Shown: positions 1 through 5,712 of the stretch, piece by piece
Layout of the letters: each line of letters starts with the position of its first letter
How positions within the stretch are numbered: position 1 is the first letter of the stretch
Assembly (NCBI GenBank): GCA_964403795.1
Contig: CAYOHP010000205.1
Location: 1-8,990 of the forward strand
Source of the DNA: CAYOHP01 sp964403795 [NCBI: uncultured bacterium]
GTDB taxonomy: Bacteria > Muiribacteriota > UBA6191 > CAZXTJ01
DNA length: 8,990 bases
Direction of reading: 5' to 3'
Notes under the pieces: generated by a model
Told to the model about the DNA's origin: nothing
Database searches by the model: none
What the model saw: the letters and a program-made list of their open reading frames with translations, nothing else
Program-made: the position numbers and the translations under genes

Positions 1-1
1 C

Positions 2-901
2 CTCCAGCTCCGGCTCAGCGTGTTCGCGGTCCCCGAGGTCCTGCGTCGGCCCCACGGGCCGCTCTCGGCCCTGGCCTCGGCATGGCGCCAGGGTTCGCCG
101 TCGGTCCCTGTGCTGACCGCGGTCGGCGCCGCGGTGATCGGTTCCATGGTGCTGGCGGCCCTCTCGTTCTGGAGCCTCCTCATGGTCGGCAGCGCGATGC
201 CCAGGGCGCGGGCCATCGAACCCGTGGGAGCCGCCCTGGCCACGGTCCTGGTGTTCGGGTGTTTCTCGCTGGGAACCGCTGCGATCACGCTGATCCACCT
301 GCGCCAGGCCGCCGTCCGGGAGCGCGGAATGCGGGTGCGAGCCACCCCCCTGCTGGCCCTGGCGCTGGTGCTCGCCGCCCAGGTCTTCGGGATGGCGACG
401 TCCGCCGAAGCCTGCGGGGGTCACCACCGGCGTCCCAGCGGGCGCGCCATGCTGCGGGCCTGCTTCGCCAACCAGAAGACCTTGCTGGGAGCCCGGGAGA
501 TGTCCCTGCTCGACCACAACCTCCCAGGGATCGACTTCGACGAGCGCCTCCAGGAGAAACTCGTGGCCGACGGATACCTCCAGGCCAAGGTGGTTTGCCC
601 GGTGGCGTCCCAGGCTCCGGGTACCCGCTATGTCTGGCTCGATACCCAGGGCGACCTGGCCTGCACCCTCCACGGGCGAATCCGGGGCGACGGCGTGCCC
701 GTCCGGCAACAGCTGATGGAGGCCGGGATCACCGATCCTGCGATCCTGGCGGTCGCCTTCACCGGGACTCCCGACTCGGTGGCCGAGGTCTACAAGCCCT
801 GGTACCTGAAGGACTCGGTGAAGTCGGTCCTGCAACGGACCCTGTTCGCTTTCGTGGGCATGCCGGCGCTCTGGCTCGTGGCCGCGATGGGCGTGCTGTG
901 A
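2..901 (+). CDS. Polytopic membrane protein with embedded pseudopilin-like domain (5' partial)
   Basis: The frame is open to the left edge, so the N-terminus is probably missing; the first possible start in the window is the GTG at 20, giving 293 residues. Numbered from that GTG, hydrophobic segments lie at about 30-57, 66-93, 109-127 and 273-292, so this is an integral membrane protein. Between the last two is a hydrophilic domain (about 142-219) with the pattern ACFANQKTLLGAREM, then GYL, a Cys-Pro, GTRYVW and CTLHG. This resembles the C-terminal part of type II secretion/type IV pseudopilin-like proteins, where C-x-ANQ, CP and C-x-x-HG recur. Three cysteines (148, 193, 215) could form a disulfide if the domain faces outward. 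No prepilin peptidase motif is visible, so it is not a standard pilin. Its stop overlaps the next start by 4 nt, implying cotranslation. Function is unknown; the pilin relation is a motif-level inference. Confidence 0.8.
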   Translation, partial: LQLRLSVFAVPEVLRRPHGPLSALASAWRQGSPSVPVLTAVGAAVIGSMVLAALSFWSLLMVGSAMPRARAIEPVGAALATVLVFGCFSLGTAAITLIHLRQAAVRERGMRVRATPLLALALVLAAQVFGMATSAEACGGHHRRPSGRAMLRACFANQKTLLGAREMSLLDHNLPGIDFDERLQEKLVADGYLQAKVVCPVASQAPGTRYVWLDTQGDLACTLHGRIRGDGVPVRQQLMEAGITDPAILAVAFTGTPDSVAEVYKPWYLKDSVKSVLQRTLFAFVGMPALWLVAAMGVL

Positions 902-1596
902 CCCGGGCGCGCGACGCTCGCTTGGTCCTTCCCCTGATCCTGCTCGCGGGGGCGGTCGGTGCCGGGACACCGGCTGCCGATCCCGATCCGTCGGGCATGG
1001 CGGAGCAGGTCGCGACCTGGGCGGAGGCCAACCCCTCGGCCTGGGGGACCCTCAGGGACAAGGTCTCGAGTCTGATGGGGTCCTCGGGGGCCGACCTGGA
1101 AGTGGTCGAGGGTGCGGTCGGCGACTGGTTGAAGGCCCATGCGCCCCAGATCGCCAAGATCCGTTCGATGGGGGCCCCGGGCGCCACCGACCAGCAGATC
1201 ATGGAGAGCCTGGAGCTGCGCCACGAGCTCCTGCAGAGCCTGATGGGGCCGCTCCAGCAAGGCGTCGACTCGGCGCTCGGGAGCGCTCCCGAGGGCTCGC
1301 TCGGCGTCTTCGAAGGGTTCCGCCAGGGCGTCTCCCGATTCGCCGGCCTGTTCACCGGTGGGGGCGATCTCTTCGAAGAGGAAGGCAGCCAACCCGTGGT
1401 CGAGGTGGTACCTCCCGATCCCGGCCATGTCGAGGTCTCGGTGGCGGGGGGAGAACCGGTACGCAGTCGCGGCACCGGCGACCTGGAACCGGGCGTGGCG
1501 GTGGTGCGGTCCGGCGACCCGCGCCAGCCGGAGCTGCCGAAGCGGACCCGCAAGGTCTTCCGCGACCTGCGCCGGAAGCTCGAACCGGGGCGCTGA
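898..1596 (+). CDS. Small exported protein of unknown function
   Basis: This gene encodes 232 residues starting at GTG 898, inside the stop of the upstream gene (GTGA overlap), a classic translational-coupling arrangement. That overlap, plus an immediate signal peptide, decides the start: residues 1-26 have Arg-rich MTRARDAR, a hydrophobic core LVLPLILLAGAVGAG and a small-residue cleavage region. The mature part (about 30-160) is predicted alpha-helical, with Met/Gln-rich stretches such as QQIMESLELRHELLQSLMG. The C-terminal third (165-232) is Val/Pro-rich, probably extended, and ends in a basic tail with KRTRKVFRDLRRK. No cysteine, catalytic motif or known domain is seen. It probably acts outside the cytoplasmic membrane, perhaps with the membrane protein encoded just upstream. 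The family is not recognised. Confidence 0.8.
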   Translation: MTRARDARLVLPLILLAGAVGAGTPAADPDPSGMAEQVATWAEANPSAWGTLRDKVSSLMGSSGADLEVVEGAVGDWLKAHAPQIAKIRSMGAPGATDQQIMESLELRHELLQSLMGPLQQGVDSALGSAPEGSLGVFEGFRQGVSRFAGLFTGGGDLFEEEGSQPVVEVVPPDPGHVEVSVAGGEPVRSRGTGDLEPGVAVVRSGDPRQPELPKRTRKVFRDLRRKLEPGR

Positions 1597-1642
1597 GGGC
1601 CCAGGCCGCCCGCCGGCCTCCGGGGGCGGCGTTCCTGGCCCC
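1597..1642. terminator. GC-rich hairpin between convergent genes, possible bidirectional terminator
   Basis: The outer arms GGGCCCAGG (1597-1605) and CCTGGCCCC (1634-1642) pair with one mismatch. The inner arms CCGCCC (1606-1611) and GGGCGG (1624-1629) pair perfectly, leaving a CGTT bulge (1630-1633) and a 12-nt loop. The hairpin fills almost the whole 48-nt gap between two stop codons facing each other. No T-tract follows on either strand, so it is not a canonical intrinsic terminator. A GC-rich stem alone could still block convergent transcription or stabilise 3' ends. Confidence 0.4.
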
Positions 1643-1644
1643 GC

Positions 1645-2169
1645 CTACACCTGGTACCCGAGTTCCTGGAGGCGCTTGCGTTCGGCCTCGAAGTGCTCCC
1701 GGGTGACCTGGATGAAGGTGCCTTCGCTCTCCGCCAGGACCGACTCGTCGGAGCCCAGGAGGCGGCCCTTCGCCTTGACCTTGCGGCCGTCGACCGAGTC
1801 GACCCAGGCTTCCACCTCGTGCACCTGCCCCAGCGGGACCCGGCGCCGGAAATCGATCGAGATCCGGCCTGCCAGGACCATGTGGCCGGCGACCCAGCAG
1901 GCGCGCCCCATGGCGTCGTCGAGCACCGCCGCGATCGAACCGCCATGGGCCGAGAGGGGCGGGCCCTCGGCGCGGGGGCCGAACCAGACCCAGCCCACGA
2001 AGGCCCCGTCTACGTCCCGGACGAAGAAGCGGATGCGGATCCGGTCGCCCTCGGGGTCACCGCTGACGAAGTTGCGCGCCGCCTCCCAGACTCCCTCCGA
2101 GGGTGCGGGTGACCAGCCTTCCCGGGGAGGGAAGGTCGGTGCCGCGAACTCGAGGGGCCTGGGAGCCAC
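1645..2169 (-). CDS. PaaI-like hotdog-fold thioesterase
   Basis: This gene encodes 174 residues from a GTG at 2169. It probably hydrolyses an acyl-CoA or related thioester in the cytoplasm; the substrate cannot be told. The key signature is LSAHGGSIAAVLDDAMG (residues 73-88): the HGG (75-77) followed by the Asp pair (84-85) is the conserved active-site helix pattern of PaaI/YbgC-type hotdog enzymes. Downstream are the strands expected of the fold, ISIDFRRRVPLGQVHEVEAWV and KVKAKGRLLG, then VLAESEGTFIQV. The length fits single-domain members (about 140-180). The C-terminus adds a charged helix (157-170). The start is inferred: the frame stays open far upstream only because it lies antisense to or out of frame with the neighbour, and GTG 2169 sits 14 nt after that neighbour's stop with a weak GGGGA upstream. 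It is likely cotranscribed with the Gly/Pro-rich gene. Confidence 0.9.
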   Translation of the reverse strand: MAPRPLEFAAPTFPPREGWSPAPSEGVWEAARNFVSGDPEGDRIRIRFFVRDVDGAFVGWVWFGPRAEGPPLSAHGGSIAAVLDDAMGRACWVAGHMVLAGRISIDFRRRVPLGQVHEVEAWVDSVDGRKVKAKGRLLGSDESVLAESEGTFIQVTREHFEAERKRLQELGYQV

Positions 2170-2183
2170 GGTCCCCAGGTCTC

Positions 2184-3266
2184 TCAGTTGCCGCCGAAGG
2201 GCGACTTGGCCGGAGGCTTCATGGGGCCTCCGATCATGCCGCCCATGCTGCCGGCAGCCATCGACTGGACCTTCTGGCCGAAGCGCTCGAGCGCCGGCTG
2301 GATCCGTTCGCCCAGCGCCTTCACCTCGGCGGCCATCTCGGGGGAGGTCTTCTGGCCCGAGGCGGCGGCGGCCGCGGCCTGCTGCTGGAGCTCCTGGAGC
2401 CGCTGGAAGTCCTTCTCGATGGGCGCGAGCTCGGCCGTGAGCGAACTCGTGTCCATGCCCTGCATGGCGAGAAGCGAGAGGAGCTGGCGCAGACCCTGCA
2501 TCGGGCCCTGGTTCATGGCGCCCATCATCCCGGTGAGGCCGGGCATCCCGCTGGGCGGTCCCCCGAACGGTCCGCCGCGTCCCGGACCCGCGCCCCCGAA
2601 CGGGCCAGCGCCCGCACCGGGAGGCCCTCCGAAGGGTCCGGCTCCACCCGGAGACCCGCCGAAGGGGCCGCCTCCGCCGGGAGGCCCCCCGAAGGGACCG
2701 CCTCCCGGAGGTCCGCCGAACGGTCCTCCACCCTTCCCGCCCGGGAACGGGGGCATCCCTCCGGGGAAGCTCGGCGCGCCGGGGAACCCGCCCGGTGCCC
2801 CGCCGGGGAAGCCGCCCGGGAACGGCTGGCCCGGGGCTCCGCCCGGGAACATCCCGCCCGGTGCCCCGCCCGACGAGCCCGAGGAGAGGTTCCATGCCTC
2901 GGCATCGCCGGCTCCGGTGTCGCTGGCGTCGGCTTCCTCGCCGACGTCGGGAGGGGGGAGGCCGGCTGCGGTCGAGGCCTCGGCGATGGCGGTGTTCAGG
3001 GCCTGGAAGGCGTCGTCGAACTCCTCGGAGAGCTGGTCGAGCTCGATCTGCAGCGAAGAGAGGCGTCTCCACCGGACCTTCAGGTCCTCGATCCGGGCCC
3101 GGATCGCCGAGACCTCGACGTTGGCCCCGGCGAGCTGATCCACATAGGGCTCCAGCATCGTCACCGGGTTGTCGGCCTCCTGGCCGGAGGCCGGGGCCAC
3201 CGCCAGTGCCGCCAGGAAGGATGCCCCCAGGAGTCCTCCACGCCTGCTCCGTCGTGCCCTCGCCAT
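2184..3266 (-). CDS. Exported coiled-coil and Gly/Pro-rich repeat protein
   Basis: This gene encodes 360 residues from an ATG at 3266. Residues 1-29 form a signal peptide: basic MARARRSRR, hydrophobic GLLGASFLAALAVAP, cleavage near ASG/QE. Residues 35-100 are predicted helical and probably coiled coil (IRARIEDLKVRW, LQIELDQLSEEFDDAFQAL). An acidic linker (105-125) leads to a low-complexity region (131-240) of Gly, Pro, Phe and Met with repeated PFGG and PGG motifs. Residues 250-345 return to helix, Gln/Ala-rich (LQELQQQAAAAAA) and Met-rich, and the protein ends in SPFGGN, echoing the repeat. There are no cysteines and no recognisable enzyme motif. The layout of two helical segments joined by a flexible Gly/Pro spacer suggests a secreted structural or scaffolding role; this is inference. 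It is the first gene of the minus-strand pair with the thioesterase. Family not recognised. Confidence 0.85.
   Translation of the reverse strand: MARARRSRRGGLLGASFLAALAVAPASGQEADNPVTMLEPYVDQLAGANVEVSAIRARIEDLKVRWRRLSSLQIELDQLSEEFDDAFQALNTAIAEASTAAGLPPPDVGEEADASDTGAGDAEAWNLSSGSSGGAPGGMFPGGAPGQPFPGGFPGGAPGGFPGAPSFPGGMPPFPGGKGGGPFGGPPGGGPFGGPPGGGGPFGGSPGGAGPFGGPPGAGAGPFGGAGPGRGGPFGGPPSGMPGLTGMMGAMNQGPMQGLRQLLSLLAMQGMDTSSLTAELAPIEKDFQRLQELQQQAAAAAASGQKTSPEMAAEVKALGERIQPALERFGQKVQSMAAGSMGGMIGGPMKPPAKSPFGGN
2547..2876 (-). repeat. Coding Gly/Pro repeat region (PFGG and PGG units)
   Basis: This stretch encodes residues 131-240 of the Gly/Pro-rich protein. It has two halves: an N-terminal part of FPGG/APGG units and a C-terminal part with six copies of PFGG, mostly in the context GPFGGPPGG at 9-11 residue spacing. 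In DNA it appears on the plus strand as repeats of CCGAA(G/C)GG and CCTCCCGG. The units are imperfect in length (9, 10 or 11 residues), suggesting slippage followed by divergence. Confidence 0.8.
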
Positions 3267-3340
3267 GGAGGACCGTCCCTTCGTCCCGCCGAGCGTGGAG
3301 CCATGGGAGGTCCGGATGCAAGCGCGGCGGGTCGGGCCCG

Positions 3341-3369
3341 GCGACCGCGCCGCGGCATCGGGGTATGCT
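3341..3369 (+). promoter_or_regulatory. Candidate sigma-70-type promoter for the amidoligase operon
   Basis: A -10-like TATGCT (3364-3369, four of six consensus positions) lies 17 nt downstream of a weak -35-like GCGACC (3341-3346, three of six). It sits in the 147-nt gap between divergent genes and is one of the few A/T-containing hexamers there. A transcript from it would begin near 3376 with a leader of about 38 nt before the TTG start at 3414. The match is by eye only. No clear promoter was seen for the opposite, minus-strand gene. Confidence 0.3.
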
Positions 3370-3373
3370 GGAG

Positions 3374-3405
3374 CTCCCGCCGGGGAGGGAGTTCGGCGGA
3401 CGAAC
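3374..3405 (+). promoter_or_regulatory. Two small inverted repeats in the operon leader
   Basis: CTCCC (3374-3378) pairs with GGGAG (3383-3387) across a 4-nt GCCG loop. Immediately after, GTTCG (3391-3395) pairs with CGAAC (3401-3405) across a 5-nt loop. The second arm ends directly before the candidate ribosome-binding site GGAG (3406-3409), which is followed by 4 nt and the TTG start. They could be an operator or influence translation, but 5-bp inverted repeats are common by chance in GC-rich DNA. Confidence 0.25.
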
Positions 3406-3413
3406 GGAGCCCC

Positions 3414-4160
3414 TTGCCGGACTTCAGGGAGTCGGTGGACCTTCCCCCCAAGCGGTCGCTCGAACTCGACATCCTGCCCCAGCCCGACGACTCGACCTGC
3501 GGCCCGACCTGTCTCCATGCGGTCTACCGGTACTGGGGCGAGGACTTGCAGCTGGCCCAGGTGATCCGGGAGGTCGGGACCCTGGAGGAAGGCGGGACCC
3601 TGGCGGTCCTGCTCGGGTGCCATGCCCTGCGGCGCGGCTATGACGCCAGCATCTACACCTACAACCTGCAGGTCTACGACCCCAGCTGGTTCACCACTCC
3701 CGGCGTGGAACTCCGCCAGAAGCTCATGGCGATGGCGGCAGCCTTCCCCCAGGATACGAAGCTGCAGGTGGCGGTCGACGGGTATCTCGAGTTCCTGGCG
3801 CTCGGGGGAAGGGTGCGCTGGCGGGACCTGACCCCGGGCCTGATCCGCCACTACCTGGTGAGGGAGATCCCGATCCTGGCCGGGCTCTCGGCGACCTACC
3901 TCTACAACTGCTCGCGGGAGCGGGTGAACGAGCACGACCAGATGGAATACGACGACGTGCGGGGGCGTCCCACCGGGCACTTCGTGGTCCTCTCCGGCTT
4001 CGACACCCGGCGCAACCATGTGCTGATCTCGGACCCGCTCCGGGACAACCCGGCCTACCGGGGCCAGCGCTATGCGGTGGACACGCAGCGCGCCATTGCG
4101 TCGATCCTCCTGGGCATGGTCACCTACGATGCCAACCTTCTCGTGGTCCAGCCGCGATAA
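3414..4160 (+). CDS. C39-like papain-fold cysteine peptidase of a RimK amidoligase cluster
   Basis: This gene encodes 248 residues if the TTG at 3414 is used (GGAG 4 nt upstream); a GTG at 3435 is the alternative and would remove seven residues. The N-terminus carries the C39-type motif LPQPDDSTCGPTCLHAVYRY: Gln23 as oxyanion-hole residue, Cys29 as nucleophile, and a second Cys33. The rest of the triad fits His189 in TGHFVVLSGFD and Asp207 in LISDPL. EEGGTLAVLLGCHALRRGY and IYTYNLQVYDPSW are further strongly patterned blocks. No signal peptide, transmembrane segment or ABC-transporter domain is present, so unlike bacteriocin-exporter C39 domains this is a stand-alone cytoplasmic enzyme. It leads an operon with an ATP-grasp ligase 18 nt downstream and a GCS2 ligase. 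In related clusters this peptidase may be fused to an acetyltransferase; that domain is absent here. Probable role: trimming or removing the peptide product made by the two ligases (inference). Confidence 0.9.
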   Translation: MPDFRESVDLPPKRSLELDILPQPDDSTCGPTCLHAVYRYWGEDLQLAQVIREVGTLEEGGTLAVLLGCHALRRGYDASIYTYNLQVYDPSWFTTPGVELRQKLMAMAAAFPQDTKLQVAVDGYLEFLALGGRVRWRDLTPGLIRHYLVREIPILAGLSATYLYNCSRERVNEHDQMEYDDVRGRPTGHFVVLSGFDTRRNHVLISDPLRDNPAYRGQRYAVDTQRAIASILLGMVTYDANLLVVQPR

Positions 4161-4164
4161 GGTT

Positions 4165-4174
4165 AGGGAGGGAG
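4165..4174 (+). promoter_or_regulatory. Strong purine-rich ribosome-binding site for the ATP-grasp gene
   Basis: AGGGAGGGAG lies 4 nt before the ATG at 4179, in the 18-nt gap after the peptidase stop. It is the best Shine-Dalgarno match seen on the plus strand and supports both the start and strong translation of the ligase within the operon. Confidence 0.7.
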
Positions 4175-4178
4175 CTGC

Positions 4179-5657
4179 ATGTCCACCACCCTGGTGGTGC
4201 TCGAGAACCCGAAGACCTGGCACCTGGAGGTCAAGGGAGTCGAGGTGGTGGCGGCCCGCGACTACCTGATCGACCCCCGGTACGGGGCCTTGAAGGACGT
4301 GCGGGTCTTCAACCTGTGCCGCACCCGCGGCTACCAGACGATCGGCTACTACGTCTCCCTGCTGGGCACCGCCCGGGGGCACCGGCCGCTCCCCTCGCTG
4401 GCGACCCTCCAGGACATCCGCCAGACCTCGCTGATCCGCTGGGTCTCCCAGGAGCACGAGGAGCTGGTGCAGAAGACCCTGAAGCGGATCCAGACCAGCC
4501 ACTTCCGGCTCTCGATCTACTTCGGGCGCAACCTCTCCGAGAAGTACAACCGGCTCGCCAGCGCGCTCTACGGGCAGTTCCCGGCGCCGCTGCTCCGGGC
4601 CGAGTTCGAGAAGAACCCCGAAGGCCGTTGGCGGCTGGAGCGGATCCGCACCCTGGCGCTCGACGAGCTGCCCCCCAGCCACGAGACCTTCTTCGTGGCC
4701 CAGACCGAACGCCACCTGAAGCACCCGCGGCATGCCCGCAAGTCGCTCCGGGAACACCGCTACGAGATGGCGGTGCTGGTCAACGAGGAGGAGATCAACT
4801 GCCCCTCGAATTCCAAGGCGATCAAGAAGTTCATCGACGCCGCCGACGACCTGGGGATCTGCGCCACCACCATCGAGAAGGACGACTACGGCTCGATCGC
4901 CGAGTACGACGCCCTCTTCATCCGGGAGACCACCAGCGTCAACCACCACACCTACCGCTTCTCGCGGCGGGCCGCCATGGAGGGGCTGGTGGTGATCGAC
5001 GACCCCGAGTCGATCCTGCGGTGCACCAACAAGGTCTACCAGGCGGAGGTCTTCGAGCGGCACAACATCCCGTGCCCGAAGACCATGGTGGTCCACCCCG
5101 ACAACCAGCACGAGGTGGCCGAGCGGATCGGCTTCCCCTGCGTGGTGAAGCAGCCCGACAGCTCGTTCTCGATGGGGGTCGCCAAGGCCAAGGACGAGGC
5201 CGAGCTGCGCCAGCACCTGGAGGACTTCTTCGAGGAGTCGGACCTGGCGGTGGTCCAGGAATTCGTGCCCTCGGACTTCGACTGGCGGGTCGGGGTGCTC
5301 GACGGCCGGGCGCTCTACGGCTGCAAGTACCACATGGCCAAGGGGCACTGGAAGATCCAGGTCACCAGCGAGGACGGCAAGAAGAAGGAGTTCGGCGACT
5401 TCGAGACCATGCCCGTCGACCGGCTCCCCAAGCAGGCCGTGAAGATCGCGCTCAAGGCCGCCAACCTGATGGGGGACGGGCTCTACGGGGTCGACGTCAA
5501 GGAGGTGGGCGGACGCTTCCTGGTGATGGAAGTGAACGACAACCCCTCGATCGACGCCGGGGTCGAGGACCAGATCCTCGGCGACGAGCTCTACATGGCG
5601 ATCATGCGGACCTTCCTGGAGCGGCTCGAGAACCGCGGCCGCACGGTGCGGCGATGA
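4179..5657 (+). CDS. RimK-family ATP-grasp ligase with RLAN-type N-terminal domain
   Basis: This 492-residue enzyme is predicted to activate a carboxylate as an acyl-phosphate with ATP and couple it to an amine, forming a peptide-like bond in the cytoplasm. The N-terminal part (about 5-150) fits the RimK-like ATP-grasp N-terminal (RLAN) domain: LVVLENPKTWHLEVKGVEVV, AARDYLIDP, NLCRTRGYQTIGYYVSLL and FGRNLSEKYNRLASALYGQFP. A linker leads to a pre-ATP-grasp region (195-275) and then the ATP-grasp fold. Visible landmarks are NKVYQAEVFERHNIPCPKT (284-302), the nucleotide Lys in CVVKQPDSSFSMGV (Lys324), QEFVPSDFDWRVGVLDG (360-376), and the metal-binding GVDVKEVGGRFLVMEVNDNP, with Asp439, Glu451, Asn453 and Asn455. 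Length fits the two-domain family and is much longer than ribosomal S6 modification RimK (about 300). It follows the peptidase by 18 nt with a strong RBS. The substrate is unknown; the family assignment is firm. Confidence 0.95.
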   Translation: MSTTLVVLENPKTWHLEVKGVEVVAARDYLIDPRYGALKDVRVFNLCRTRGYQTIGYYVSLLGTARGHRPLPSLATLQDIRQTSLIRWVSQEHEELVQKTLKRIQTSHFRLSIYFGRNLSEKYNRLASALYGQFPAPLLRAEFEKNPEGRWRLERIRTLALDELPPSHETFFVAQTERHLKHPRHARKSLREHRYEMAVLVNEEEINCPSNSKAIKKFIDAADDLGICATTIEKDDYGSIAEYDALFIRETTSVNHHTYRFSRRAAMEGLVVIDDPESILRCTNKVYQAEVFERHNIPCPKTMVVHPDNQHEVAERIGFPCVVKQPDSSFSMGVAKAKDEAELRQHLEDFFEESDLAVVQEFVPSDFDWRVGVLDGRALYGCKYHMAKGHWKIQVTSEDGKKKEFGDFETMPVDRLPKQAVKIALKAANLMGDGLYGVDVKEVGGRFLVMEVNDNPSIDAGVEDQILGDELYMAIMRTFLERLENRGRTVRR

Positions 5658-5712
5658 CATCGTCGAGGGGAAGGCCGGGAGGCGCGCTCCCGGGTGCGTC
5701 CCGGGGTTCCCG

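Noticed and set aside
2547-2876. Collagen-like G-x-y triplet protein
   Set aside because: Gly is not at every third position; the units are PFGG and PGG with 9-11 residue spacing, so a collagen triple helix is not supported.
1645-3321. A long minus-strand frame extending the thioesterase through the Gly/Pro-rich gene
   Set aside because: Upstream of 2169 it overlaps the Gly/Pro-rich CDS in another frame and is Arg/Pro-rich junk. PaaI-like enzymes are short single-domain proteins.
2103-3413. A long N-terminal extension of the peptidase on the plus strand
   Set aside because: It is antisense to the Gly/Pro-rich gene, is Arg/Gly/Ala-rich without pattern, and homology-like motifs begin only after 3440. 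The TTG at 3414 with GGAG is a better start.
4179-5657. Ribosomal protein S6 modification enzyme RimK itself
   Set aside because: The protein is 492 residues with an extra N-terminal domain, whereas the S6-modifying enzyme is about 300, and the operon context differs.
2184-5660. A 1158-codon minus-strand open frame spanning the peptidase and ATP-grasp genes
   Set aside because: Only its last 360 codons (2184-3266) look like a gene. The rest is antisense to two strongly recognisable enzyme genes, has His/Val/Leu-rich composition typical of complementary frames in GC-rich DNA, and no domain is seen.
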